Source of the DNA: an uncultured Clostridia bacterium
GTDB taxonomy: Bacteria > Bacillota > Clostridia > Oscillospirales > Acutalibacteraceae
Assembly: GCA_937892115.1 (NCBI GenBank)
Contig: CALAUI010000026.1
Span: 1 to 64,000, forward strand
Reading direction: 5' to 3'
Length of the DNA: 64,000 bases
This document shows, piece by piece, positions 20,001 through 26,744 of the stretch. A model generated the notes under the pieces. The model worked only from the letters and a program-made list of their open reading frames with translations. It made no database searches and was not told the DNA's origin. The translations under genes were made by a program, and so were the position numbers. Each line of letters starts with the position of its first letter. The stretch's first letter is position 1.

Positions 20001-20610
20001 ATCTGACATCGTCGTTGTATTCATTCTGATAATTCAGCAGAGGAAGCACCGAATTTGAATAAAACTGCGCCCACACTTCGTTCTTATAGTGATTGTATTC
20101 CTGCTCCTGGAATTTCATATCAATCTCGCTGAATTCACTTACAAGCGTTTCCTGAATCTTATCAACATTTTTATTGATTTCATTTACGCTCAGCTGAATG
20201 CTGTTGATTCCGTCAAGGATGCTTTGCGTTTTATCTGTTTCGGATTCAATAATTCCGAGATTCTGCAAAAGAATAATCGTGCCGTTGATAAGCGAAATTA
20301 CCGAGCTGATACCTTTGATGGCGCCTATTGTCGGATTGAAATAACTATTTGCGATTCCTATCCAGCTTTCCGCATATTCTTTTGCTTTCTTATCATTATC
20401 ATTAACTCTCTGCATAAGATATGAAAGCATATTAAAAACTTGCCTTGATTCGTCTTCGAGATTACCGGCAATATTATCATCAACCAGATTAGCCATGCTC
20501 AACCGGTCTTCTTCCACTTCCATGGCAAATGCAGGTGTTGCGACACCCACTGCCACAAGGAAGCTCAGAAGAATTGCCAGCAGCTTTTTTGCAGGACTTG
20601 CTTTTTTCAT
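14035..20610 (-). CDS. giant secreted multidomain protein (helical head, beta-helix, InlB-type repeats, coiled coil)
   Basis: The 2191 residues begin with a signal peptide (1-29). They continue with a helical, coiled-coil-like head (about 90-180) and a long unrecognised region. A short LRR_5-like piece (about 755-800) and an InlB B-repeat (about 835-885, ending LYAVWEYDHEHDF) follow. A parallel beta-helix region of repeating GxIxxNGGxI strands covers about 970-1535. More InlB-type repeats (about 1570-1876) include two tandem ~60-residue copies containing FVADGK. A Cys/His-rich insert (1883-1930), a 210-residue coiled coil and a CPYCGK tail with an aromatic amphipathic helix end the chain. It is probably a surface adhesin or filament; the partner is unknown. 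TGAGGTAATGAA precedes the start. Confidence 0.8.
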   Translation of the reverse strand: MKKASPAKKLLAILLSFLVAVGVATPAFAMEVEEDRLSMANLVDDNIAGNLEDESRQVFNMLSYLMQRVNDNDKKAKEYAESWIGIANSYFNPTIGAIKGISSVISLINGTIILLQNLGIIESETDKTQSILDGINSIQLSVNEINKNVDKIQETLVSEFSEIDMKFQEQEYNHYKNEVWAQFYSNSVLPLLNYQNEYNDDVRWLLVNYVEQWQGADGDCPTDLRALYGKDDDGNYIQVYSGKNFGDVGEKLPREPKASVDSAPVEYSVTLPSEYISKNLDELTAISTDNCVDKLIEALEKGVYEAAQDKKLSAYGGFDTEWSYLSETEKREKAKQFAADLADSLAFACAYNAANERRFASNVKSAYENYTKWINGEESLTSPTFAQLKMLALTHGFEGEIRDQAETVITYLMLMNVNFGTFTQTVVSLSKAHGEDDTEDIQTQWASSESSIIRDYTTFLTGNPNYCYQLGKSIEYKNVAITSDFSFTYGTMYNEKHDLLEVYEEYFSKNSWVLSERDAVYSPYKEEELQQRISSGEDLKKRSVSAKDAKLIYTMYQSSGIKGTFADYLAANCVTPDVGIIGNQMITSFSTSNFDLGSGVSMKCYLPVNADSYRFNDGQTYAVNTETSGECDDSGCFLVHDQATGGLFNMNDGTFDENARLAARAFYGESNTFSTDEMYVFSSTNCNNSKVRLSKSEVEDRGIVYYDDHEGYFDVVSEFSTEYGMLVSSEQNSYTFPENTKNVPDRFFGSDMLIRKVIFKGIPKTIGDNAFSGVGTKNNRCLLIVPEGFDTGSLIGKWHGGYFGDAQIILKKNDGTNEEKTAVAVSGASISTVNNPFAAPEGKLFKGWSLSESGNIVLSDKEIVTPGKTLYAVWEYDHEHDFEVASGYVAPTCTENGSTAERTCKICEYKEESQPIAAFGHSCKFTKNDDGNYYAECTECGYSAVLYPTTAGDYTVWCEDWNLFAVEYTVTALYVGCITIKESGVYVIENTDESTVSNHRIKVADDAVVSIGLAGVKNVTYVALPAIDAGNTTCHLTLLDGTENISYGTNYQNAISARGNLIIDGNGSLIAKSQNACGIYASGMNTIISGGQINADCYQPYTRDYYGIGVYSSSPNGRFVISENACVCSTGGINTVPVNEEGEKVYINRIENPDNSPIIIDGKELPYTTAPNETAAFVYLTDEEHDIEIGGESYGFKTIDGQKYYEKQFGGFIVDAVDCGKVSYSGNVLTVKDGADIIVRNANPYSRETTDRIYVPFGACAHITLDGVRINGMANNEPPIKIADSSDGDVCITLAENSENELYGGNGSAGISKNGSAGTLTIDGKGKLDVTGNFGSAAIGSDVGHVVHGIVINDGIINATVNTEYSAAIGSGYIDAQSAPSGDTVYTAEGIIINGGTITAHSVKGAAIGAGYNDKVDGKTFCVKDIVINGGTVNAQSDLAPYSIGAGENTKAEIIRINGGVVTADNTVNKESGGIGAGMGADKIIIESCASVKGNLSDSPVNGEGNHVYLKVTDVDPLSKVVINGTVFPYTDHNGENKLYIYLRLFETADNIPQLVIEESDRGTVTSNPVSPKEGDEVTLSAVANDGYAFKGFEIIPEVEIKDNSFVMPDFGVKVKANFARIGKITVKDCENCTVTPSKSVAASGERITLRIVPDTGMELSRWDVISGNVTVTNNSFIMPEEDVVISGICTPVSYKLTWDVMGYTTTTYLPFGAVIDKHASPEREGYTFDGWTPEVAETMPAEDVTYKAVLTPITYYATFVADGKTVAALPYTMDDESVDEPAIPYKTGYASSWGDYKLDVGGVTVTAEYAPETYIAKFVADGKVIDELPYTVETDYIEEPAIPEKDGYTARWSGYTFHAGGITVNAVYTALTHEHTFNTEYSKNEYSHWYAATCEHTELVKGMQLHSFVKDEDGDGEITYTCSVCGYKKGEDESVKQLAEAQSALDAANKALEEKSAALKTAEETLDKAAGDLKAAQDALKDKTDALNTAEEKLAVADTGLKNAESQISELTSELVSANKELTEAKAALDTANASLETAKTEKADLESQLAEKTAELENLKESAHAKDEEIRDLENSISDLNAAVNAKNVEIAAKSDDIAALEGDISKLENEITSLKNEAAEKNKQIENLSKELEKSKAEIEELKKGENTSCPYCGKEKHESFFDKLACVFKRIGYFFRMLFDFSMDNKN

Positions 20611-20653
20611 TTCATTACCTCACTTTACATTTATGTAAACTTCATGTATATTC

Positions 20654-20712
20654 ACCCTGTCAGCTCAAAAGGCAGACAAGAATTATGTCTGTGACCGGCA
20701 GATGCGCCGGGT
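20654..20712 (-). ncRNA. structured leader of unknown class upstream of the giant gene
   Basis: Within the 5' leader of the giant gene, minus-strand CCGGC/GCCGG (20706-20710 with 20695-20699) and CAGACA/TGTCTG (20686-20691 with 20673-20678) form two hairpins. ACCC (20709-20712) and GGGT (20654-20657) could instead enclose both. The layout suggests a folded regulatory leader, but it matches no riboswitch class I can name. Confidence 0.35.
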
Positions 20713-20749
20713 AAAAAACACAGAAACACCATTATAGTATCTTCTATTC

Positions 20750-20778
20750 ATAATAATAAGAAAGGAAAAAACTGTCAA
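20750..20778 (-). promoter_or_regulatory. promoter of the giant secreted protein gene
   Basis: Minus-strand TTGACA (20773-20778) and TATTAT (20750-20755) are 17 bp apart. A TATAAT also lies at about 20731-20736. The leader to the start codon is about 130 nt. Confidence 0.7.
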
Positions 20779-20925
20779 TAGATTTTCGAATATTTTCCGA
20801 TATATCAAAAAATCCGACAAAAGCCGGCTTAAACTCCGGGAATTATATGACTTTGTTTGCATTTGCGCGAATTACTCCGGAGATTATAAATTTCAGAAGA
20901 TTTATAATGTGTTTTTTCGCTATTT

Positions 20926-21045
20926 CCTCCGCCGTCGCTTTGTCATTTAATAACTCAGATAAAAAAAGATATCCAAACTAATCCGTTTTCACGGAAAAGT
21001 CCGGATATCGAGTGTTGGATGATATTTTTGATTTGATAAAAATCC
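20926..21045. repeat. decayed copy (A) of the island end repeat
   Basis: This stretch matches the repeats at 23448-23575 and 56352-56480, sharing CCTCCGCCGTCGCTTTGT, ACTCAGATAAAAAAAGATATCC and the GATATC hairpin, with substitutions and a deletion of about 8 bp. Beyond the hairpin it still matches copy B in TTTTTGATTTGATAA (21025-21039), which in copy B is recombinase coding sequence. It is therefore a relic of an element's left (recombinase) end. The left arm of the upstream GC hairpin is missing. Confidence 0.75.
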
Positions 21046-21066
21046 GCCTTACATCCTGAATAATTG

Positions 21067-21095
21067 TTGCATTTGCATCCCGCACATGATATTAT
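21067..21095 (+). promoter_or_regulatory. promoter of the B12-capture cassette
   Basis: TTGCAT (21067-21072) and TATTAT (21090-21095) are 17 bp apart. Transcription would start near 21102, just upstream of the riboswitch. Confidence 0.7.
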
Positions 21096-21139
21096 TTACA
21101 CACAAAAGAATAAACACGGTTCTTTGAACTTTTGTTCAT

Positions 21140-21345
21140 TGTCGGGCCTGCTGCATGACAGCAACGTTCGGGGATAAGGAAATCTCGGTGAAAATCCGTC
21201 GCAACAGCCATTACCGTAACTGAGGAGCTTATGTTACCTCTCAAGTCGGAATGCTTATCGGACTGTGACCTGTAAAAGTCTCTTGGGCAGCGTGAAGGGA
21301 TATGGTACGGGTGGGCTGAGTGTCCGCCCACGGTAGGCAAAACTA
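21140..21345 (+). promoter_or_regulatory. cobalamin riboswitch
   Basis: The leader has the conserved cobalamin aptamer blocks in order: GGTGAAAATCCGTCGCAACAG (about 21188-21208), then CCGTAACTGAGGAGC, and the B12-box-like AAGTCGGAATGC (about 21243-21254), with paired arms between them. A GTGGGC/GCCCAC hairpin (about 21310-21331) follows the aptamer. Cobalamin binding is expected to lower expression of the two genes downstream through the terminator at 21363-21393. Aptamer limits are approximate. Confidence 0.85.
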
Positions 21346-21362
21346 TTTATCTGAGCCGTATT

Positions 21363-21393
21363 GCACCCTTTCACGGAAGGGTGCTTTTATTTT
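21363..21393 (+). terminator. riboswitch expression-platform terminator
   Basis: Arms GCACCCTT (21363-21370) and AAGGGTGC (21377-21384) are followed by TTTTATTTTA, 37 bases before the first start codon. This is an intrinsic terminator placed where a transcriptional riboswitch needs one. Confidence 0.85.
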
Positions 21394-21429
21394 ACCCTTT
21401 TGAAATCATCATTTGAAAGGAAAAAACCC

Positions 21430-22515
21430 ATGAAAACAAAACTCACACGCATTATCTGCATTCTGCTCGCATTTCTTATGCTCTTCGGAGTAAGCGCTTC
21501 CGCAGCCGACACAGGGAAAATGAAATCCGATTTATCCGGATGGCTTCGGAAAAACATTTCCGTTCCCGCTTCAGACGATGAAACAGATTCGTATCTTGAC
21601 TGGACGGTTTTTGCTTTAGCACGAAACGGATGTTCGTTCGATAACAAAGCATACGGGAAATATATCAAAGGTACTCTGAATAAGAATTGGGATTCATTGT
21701 ATCTGAATGACTACGCAAGGATTGCTCTGGCGGTAATGGCGGCGGGAATGAACGCAGAAGACGTCGGAGGGAAAAATCTGATTGAGGCAATAGAAAAAAC
21801 CGATTATTCAAAAGAACTGTATACCGGTTCGGTAGCGTATGCCCTTATTGCCCTTGATTCGGCAAACAGCAAAAATGAAAGCTCCGTTAATTCTCTGAAA
21901 AAAATACTTATTGATGCTCAGAGACCCGACGGCGGATTCAACTCTTATCTCACTGCCGATGACAGCGCATACTGGACGTTATCAGGCGAAACCGATTCAA
22001 CCGGAATTGCTCTTCAGGCACTCGGAAGCTTCAAATCCGAACCCGACGTCAGAGCCGCTGTTGACAAAGCAATTCAGTTTATTAAGGGTGAGCAAATGGA
22101 TACGGGTTGCTTCGGTTCATGGGGCTCGCCAAGTGCGGAAAGTACCTCAATGATACTTGCGGGACTGTGTGCCGTCGGAGAAGACCCGGACAAATTCGTT
22201 AAAAACAATTACTCCGCTGTTGATTCCCTGCAATCATTCGTTAATGAAGACGGAGGCGGAAAATGCTGGGACGGCTCCTCCGATATAATGACGTCTTACC
22301 AGATGCTTATGGGTATATCCGCCTATGAGAGATTCAAAAACGGCAAAGTCGGACTTTTTGATATGAGCTGTCTTTCCCCCGACTGCAACAGCATAGAACA
22401 TATTGAATTATTTGAAAAAATCCCGTTTTTGGGGCAGCTGCTCTGCAAAATAGTTTCTCTGATTTGCGAGCTGTTGGGAATTGAATATTTCTGCTGCAGA
22501 CATTCCGTTCATTGA
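21430..22515 (+). CDS. exported alpha6/alpha6-barrel protein, transcobalamin alpha-domain-like
   Basis: The 361-residue protein has a signal peptide (1-26, ending SASAA). Repeats of the prenyltransferase/squalene-oxidase type follow, for example DGGFNSYLTADDSAYW, ETDSTGIALQALGSF, TGCFGSWGSPSAESTSMILAGL and GGGKCWDGSSDIMTSYQML. This fold is the alpha domain of animal intrinsic factor and transcobalamin. Being directly behind a cobalamin riboswitch, it most likely binds corrinoid outside the cell together with the next gene product. The last 40 residues form a cysteine-containing hydrophobic tail that may hold it to the surface. GAAAGGA precedes ATG 21430; the upstream frame extension overlaps the terminator. 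Confidence 0.85.
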   Translation: MKTKLTRIICILLAFLMLFGVSASAADTGKMKSDLSGWLRKNISVPASDDETDSYLDWTVFALARNGCSFDNKAYGKYIKGTLNKNWDSLYLNDYARIALAVMAAGMNAEDVGGKNLIEAIEKTDYSKELYTGSVAYALIALDSANSKNESSVNSLKKILIDAQRPDGGFNSYLTADDSAYWTLSGETDSTGIALQALGSFKSEPDVRAAVDKAIQFIKGEQMDTGCFGSWGSPSAESTSMILAGLCAVGEDPDKFVKNNYSAVDSLQSFVNEDGGGKCWDGSSDIMTSYQMLMGISAYERFKNGKVGLFDMSCLSPDCNSIEHIELFEKIPFLGQLLCKIVSLICELLGIEYFCCRHSVH

Positions 22516-22525
22516 GGTCAGTGAT

Positions 22526-23341
22526 ATGAAATATATCAGACAGTCAGCACCTCTGCTTCTGGTTTTTCTTTTGTTATTTTCAGCCGTTTCATGTGCAGAC
22601 GGGAAGTCTGCGGCAGATACGGTTAAGTCCGTAAGCAAAGAGATTTCAAGTATAACAATATCCGGCACGGAAAACGAAACCGAAGCAGTAACGGAAAAGC
22701 ACGAAGAATACACGGAAAAAGAAAAATCGGAGCCCGAAAAAGAGTCGGCAACCGAATCCGAAACGTCAAAAGCCGAAACAGATTCCGTTCATCTCACGCA
22801 AAAGGCATCAACGGAAAAACATACCGTGACCGCAACAAAAAAAGAGACTGCAAAAGCAGTAGTCTCCGAACCGTCACGGCCTTTGCGAAAAGAAGATGTC
22901 ACTACGCGGAAATATATCCGGGAAACGGTTAACGTTACGGAAAATTCCGTTTCACAAGCCGATGCCGGGTCGTCTTCATCCGTAATATCAGAGCATGAAA
23001 AAGCAAGAGTAACAGTCAACTGCAAACACGCCGCGGAATACGGCATATCCGAAGTACCTCAAAACGGTATTATGCTTGACACACAAGTCCCATGCCGTAA
23101 GGGAGACACTGCCATGGATGTACTGAAAAGGGCTCTTTCATCAAATAACATTTCAATTGACGAAAGCAGAGGATACGTCAGAGAAATAGGCGGTCTCAGA
23201 GAAAAAGACTGCGGTGGTTCAAGCGGGTGGATGTATACGGTTAATTCGGAATCGCCTATGATGTCGTCAGATAAATATGCCGTCGGTCCGGGAGATACGA
23301 TTACTTTCTATTACGTAACGAATTACGGAGATACGGTGTAA
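22526..23341 (+). CDS. DUF4430 lipoprotein, transcobalamin beta-domain-like
   Basis: The 271-residue protein begins with a lipoprotein signal (lipobox SAVSC, cysteine 23). A linker of about 130 residues rich in Glu, Thr, Ser and Lys follows, then a C-terminal DUF4430 domain (about 170-271) with GDTAMDVLKRAL, GGSSGWMYTVN and PGDTITFYYV. DUF4430 is the beta domain that closes over cobalamin in intrinsic factor and transcobalamin. The linker would let the domain reach past the cell wall. It starts 10 bases after the alpha-domain gene with a GAGGT site, so both are under the riboswitch. No transporter gene is nearby. Confidence 0.85.
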   Translation: MKYIRQSAPLLLVFLLLFSAVSCADGKSAADTVKSVSKEISSITISGTENETEAVTEKHEEYTEKEKSEPEKESATESETSKAETDSVHLTQKASTEKHTVTATKKETAKAVVSEPSRPLRKEDVTTRKYIRETVNVTENSVSQADAGSSSSVISEHEKARVTVNCKHAAEYGISEVPQNGIMLDTQVPCRKGDTAMDVLKRALSSNNISIDESRGYVREIGGLREKDCGGSSGWMYTVNSESPMMSSDKYAVGPGDTITFYYVTNYGDTV

Positions 23342-23450
23342 TATCAAACAAAATATCATGAATTCCGTTATTCGCAAAATACCGACCGATTATCTTCGGC
23401 CCGGAATAAAACCATAATTAAAAACAGTAATTTTGCCGATGTAACAGAAA

Positions 23451-23490
23451 GACGGCGGAAGCTTACGCCTCCGCCGTCGCTTTGTTATTT
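23451..23490 (+). terminator. terminator after the B12 cassette
   Basis: Arms GACGGCGGA (23451-23459) and TCCGCCGTC (23470-23478) are followed by GCTTTGTTATTT, 110 bases after the lipoprotein stop. The same hairpin recurs in the right island repeat. Confidence 0.7.
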
Positions 23491-23511
23491 AAGGAAATCG
23501 AAAAACTCAGA

Positions 23512-23560
23512 TAAAAAAAGATATCCAAACTAATCCATTTTCATAGAAAGTTCGGATATC
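23512..23560 (-). terminator. terminator of the recombinase gene
   Basis: On the minus strand GATATCCGAACT pairs (one mismatch) with AGTTTGGATATC and is followed by seven T residues (23519 down to 23512). The stop codon lies inside the loop side of the hairpin. Confidence 0.65.
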
Positions 23561-25170
23561 GAGTGTTTGGTGACCTTTTTGATTTGATAATCGAACAGGT
23601 CATTTTTTATAGCCGACTTTTCTTTTTGTATTGTTTTTTGTTCCGAACCCGAAGAAGAAATATCTCCGAGAAGTCTTGATATATCAATGCCGAGCTTGAT
23701 TTTCGGATCGGGCGTTCCGTCATCGTCACATTCAATGATAACCTTTTGCAATACCGGACTTTTGAGAATTGCACGAATATGATTTTTATAGAGCTTCAGC
23801 CGTTTATCCTCTTTCAGAACTTCTTCATCCGGCGAATACTCAACCACAGTTGATATGAGAGCCGTAATATCGAGCCATTTTTTCAGTACACCGATAAGCC
23901 TGTCACGGTCAACATCCTTTGCCTTACTTTTGGCTTCGGAAATAAGCAGTTCCAACTGTTTTTTATCTTCTTCAAGCGGAGCTATATAATTCTTTGCCGT
24001 TTCAATTCCGATGCCCTGCATTACAGCCTGCATTATGTTGTCGATTTTTGTCTGAGTTGCGTTAAGCTGCTTTTCATATTGCTTGATCTGCTTCTCATAG
24101 CTGTTATCCTTTGAACGGTGGCTGATATGAAAATCAACGTATTTTTCTATCGCTTCATCGTCCGGAAAAAGCTCAAACATCAGAATTTCATACACCTTGT
24201 TTTCAAGCTTTTCCTGCGATATTGCTTTCATACCGCATTTTTTGTTTTTGGCTCCACGGCACTTGTAATAGCTGTAAAATTTCCCGTTAGCGGAATATCC
24301 GGATTCTCCGACCCACATATCTCCGCATTTGCCGCAGAACACTTTTTCTGCAAGCAGATATTCTTTGTTTGCTTTTCCGTGAGCGTTTTTGTGTGTCATT
24401 TTATCAAGCCGAAGCTGTGCAAGCTGGAAGGTTTCATCACTGATGATTCTCGGCATTCCGTCGGGAATTTCAACATCTTTCCATTTGTAAAGCCCGGTGT
24501 ATTTTGCATTTTTCAGCATACGGTTTACAACATTTTTATCAATGGGCTTACCGTTGGAATTGCGGTAACAGCGGCGTTCACATTCCTCCATAATATCTTT
24601 TATTTTCATTCCACTGTTATAGGAATCAAAAACAAATCTGACTATGCTCGCTCCTTCTTCATCAATGATATATTTCTTTGAAAGAGGGTCAACTTTATAT
24701 CCGAGCGGTGGCTTACTGCCGTTTGCAAGACCTTTATGGGCATTGTCACCCATGCCACGCTCAACCTTACGGGCAAGGTCGGCATTGTAATACTCGGCAA
24801 GACCTTCCATAAGGGCATCAAGAATGATGCTTTCGGGACCTTCGACAACGGGCTGTTTGATCGCATACACGGTAACGCCGCATTCCTTCGATGCCTGTTT
24901 TGCAACGGCGAGTGCATAACGGTCTCTGCCCATTCGGTCAATAGTATAAACAAGCAGAGCTTCAAACTTATGCTTTTTGGCATCGTCCATCATTCTCTGC
25001 CAGCCCTCACGCTCTTCGGTTTTGCCGCTGATGGCGGAATCGGAATATATTTCAACGATTATCATATCGTTATTTTCGGCATATTCACGGCATTCCGCAA
25101 CCTGTTCTTCAATACTTTCTTCCCTTTGTTTATGTGAACTGTATCGGGCATATACTGCAGCTGTTTTCAT
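23530..25170 (-). CDS. large serine recombinase (TnpX-like)
   Basis: The 546-residue site-specific recombinase should integrate and excise the element. The N-terminal resolvase domain has YARYSS with the catalytic serine near residue 10, and IDRMGRDR. The recombinase domain (about 165-270) follows, then a zinc ribbon (FCGKCGDMW..YYKCRG..KKCG, about 285-325) and a coiled coil (about 360-430). The start at 25170 follows GGGAGGAATATTGAA; nine extra upstream codons lack a site. The last codons lie in the left island repeat, so the C-terminal tail would change on excision. TnpV is 19 bases upstream, as in Tn4451-type transposons. Confidence 0.9.
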   Translation of the reverse strand: MKTAAVYARYSSHKQREESIEEQVAECREYAENNDMIIVEIYSDSAISGKTEEREGWQRMMDDAKKHKFEALLVYTIDRMGRDRYALAVAKQASKECGVTVYAIKQPVVEGPESIILDALMEGLAEYYNADLARKVERGMGDNAHKGLANGSKPPLGYKVDPLSKKYIIDEEGASIVRFVFDSYNSGMKIKDIMEECERRCYRNSNGKPIDKNVVNRMLKNAKYTGLYKWKDVEIPDGMPRIISDETFQLAQLRLDKMTHKNAHGKANKEYLLAEKVFCGKCGDMWVGESGYSANGKFYSYYKCRGAKNKKCGMKAISQEKLENKVYEILMFELFPDDEAIEKYVDFHISHRSKDNSYEKQIKQYEKQLNATQTKIDNIMQAVMQGIGIETAKNYIAPLEEDKKQLELLISEAKSKAKDVDRDRLIGVLKKWLDITALISTVVEYSPDEEVLKEDKRLKLYKNHIRAILKSPVLQKVIIECDDDGTPDPKIKLGIDISRLLGDISSSGSEQKTIQKEKSAIKNDLFDYQIKKVTKHSISELSMKMD

Positions 25171-25189
25171 TTCAATATTCCTCCCGCCA

Positions 25190-25543
25190 TTATGCAAAAA
25201 TTATCTCTGATACCACAATCTCGGTTGCAGAAGCCTTGATGCTGTTCATCAAGCCGACCCACCTTATCGGATTTTCGGCTTTGAGAGCCTCGGTAACATT
25301 TTCGGCCTTTGCCATTGATTCAATTAACTCTGCAAGACGGCTTTCCGCTTTTTCCTCAACCTCGGAGCAATGCTTGTTCAGAGTGCCGTTGAGAATGTGA
25401 TTGTTCCAAAGATAAGGACTGTTTTCTTTGAGATATTTCATTCTCATTCTGCCGAATTTACCGAGAGGTTTTATATCCTGCTGCGGAAGCTTCAAATCCG
25501 GAATAAAATAATCTCCGACCTGCTTGTAGGGTATCTCTTTCAT
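25190..25543 (-). CDS. tnpV: TnpV-family transposon protein
   Basis: The 117-residue protein matches the TnpV family carried by Tn4451-like elements: an N-terminal EIPYKQVGDYFIPDL segment, GKFGRMRMKYLKE in the middle and ENPIRWVGLMN near the end. Its exact role is not established; its constant position before the serine recombinase suggests an accessory function in transposition. GAAAGGAGC precedes the start, and the promoter at 25640-25668 would serve it and the recombinase together. Confidence 0.85.
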   Translation of the reverse strand: MKEIPYKQVGDYFIPDLKLPQQDIKPLGKFGRMRMKYLKENSPYLWNNHILNGTLNKHCSEVEEKAESRLAELIESMAKAENVTEALKAENPIRWVGLMNSIKASATEIVVSEIIFA

Positions 25544-25639
25544 AACAAACGCTCCTTTCTTTCAATGGCTCAATCAAGCTGTTCGATTATCGTTTGGCTA
25601 TTCTCGTTTGGTTATCATTAACTTGACTGGTTTGCTTTT

Positions 25640-25668
25640 ATGATACAGTTTTATTTTGTGTTTGTCAA
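25640..25668 (-). promoter_or_regulatory. promoter of tnpV-recombinase
   Basis: Minus-strand TTGACA (25663-25668) and TATCAT (25640-25645) are 17 bp apart, about 95 bases before the tnpV start. Confidence 0.7.
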
Positions 25669-25697
25669 TACTAAGGAGCATTATTAATAAAAAATAT

Positions 25698-26732
25698 TTA
25701 TAGTTTTTTTCCGCTTTCTTTGTCAAAAACAAGGAAGCATTTCTTATCGGCACTGCATCTCACTTTATCGTTAACTGTAAGCCGCGTCGCAGTATTAATA
25801 TCGGCACATATTGAAATCAACGAGTCATTTATTCGAACAGAGATAATATTATCTCTTCCGAGCATTTCAATTGATTCAACAACGGCGTTTTTATCCTCTC
25901 CGACAGGATAAATGACTATATTTTCAGGCCTTATTGCAATGTCTGTATTGTTTTTCGTGTTTGATGAAATTAAAGTGTCACCGGTCAATATGCCGTAAAT
26001 ATCATATGAAACAAAATTTATTTTAGGTTCACCGATAAACTCTGCTACAAATTTATTAGCAGGATTCATATAGATATTACGCGGTGTATCTATTTGCTGA
26101 ACCTCACCGTCAGCCATAACAATAATTCTGTTTCCCAATGCCATTGCTTCTTTTTGATCATGTGTTACATACACAAAAACGGCATTTTGGGTTTTATGTA
26201 GTCTTTCAAATTCCTGTCTTGCCTTTTCTTTTAAATTGACATCAAGGTTTGCCAAAGGCTCATCAAACAGAAAAACATCGGGCTTTCTGACAATAGCTCT
26301 GGCTATTGCCACTCTTTGTTTTTCACCCCCTGAAATATAGTTCGGTTTTTTATGTAATAAATTTGTAATCTCAAATCTGTTTGCAACGTCCGATACTATA
26401 CGTTTAATTTCCGCTTTTTTCATTTTCTGGCATTTCAGAGGAAAAGCGATATTGTCATATACACTTAAATTCGGATATAAAGCATACGACTGAAAAACCA
26501 TTGCAATATTCCGTTTCCCGGGTTCAAAATCATTTATTCTTTCCCCGCTAACAATAATATCACCGGTCGTCGGCTTTTCTAAGCCCGCTATACACCTAAG
26601 CAATGTACTTTTACCGCTTCCTGACGGTCCCACAATCGTTACAAATTCATTCCCTTCTGATGCAAAACAAACTGATTTTAATGCAGCTTTTTCATATTCT
26701 TTCGAAACATTATTTATGATTATATTCGCCAT
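25698..26732 (-). CDS. sugar ABC importer ATPase (MalK/UgpC type)
   Basis: This 344-residue ATPase would power the importer formed with the next three genes. Visible motifs are Walker A GPSGSGKST (about 34-42), Q-loop FQSYALYP, signature ISGGEKQR, Walker B VFLFDEPLAN and H-loop YVTHDQKEA. A C-terminal beta-rich TOBE-like region (about 240-344) is typical of carbohydrate importers. It is last in the operon, 12 bases after the permease gene. MalK-type subunits are often encoded once and shared; a dedicated copy inside a mobile element is less usual. The substrate is unknown. Confidence 0.88.
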   Translation of the reverse strand: MANIIINNVSKEYEKAALKSVCFASEGNEFVTIVGPSGSGKSTLLRCIAGLEKPTTGDIIVSGERINDFEPGKRNIAMVFQSYALYPNLSVYDNIAFPLKCQKMKKAEIKRIVSDVANRFEITNLLHKKPNYISGGEKQRVAIARAIVRKPDVFLFDEPLANLDVNLKEKARQEFERLHKTQNAVFVYVTHDQKEAMALGNRIIVMADGEVQQIDTPRNIYMNPANKFVAEFIGEPKINFVSYDIYGILTGDTLISSNTKNNTDIAIRPENIVIYPVGEDKNAVVESIEMLGRDNIISVRINDSLISICADINTATRLTVNDKVRCSADKKCFLVFDKESGKKL

Positions 26733-26744
26733 TTATACATTCCT

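Larger units (their letters stand above)
23448..23575. repeat. island end repeat, copy B (left, attL-like)
   Basis: This 128-bp direct repeat is nearly identical to 56352-56480, with one 1-base indel and a couple of substitutions visible. It holds a GC hairpin, an imperfect GATATCC/GGATATC hairpin with a T-run on the minus strand, and the core GTGTTTGGTGACC (23563-23575). The last codons of the recombinase gene lie inside it, so the integration site and the gene's 3' end coincide. Confidence 0.85.
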
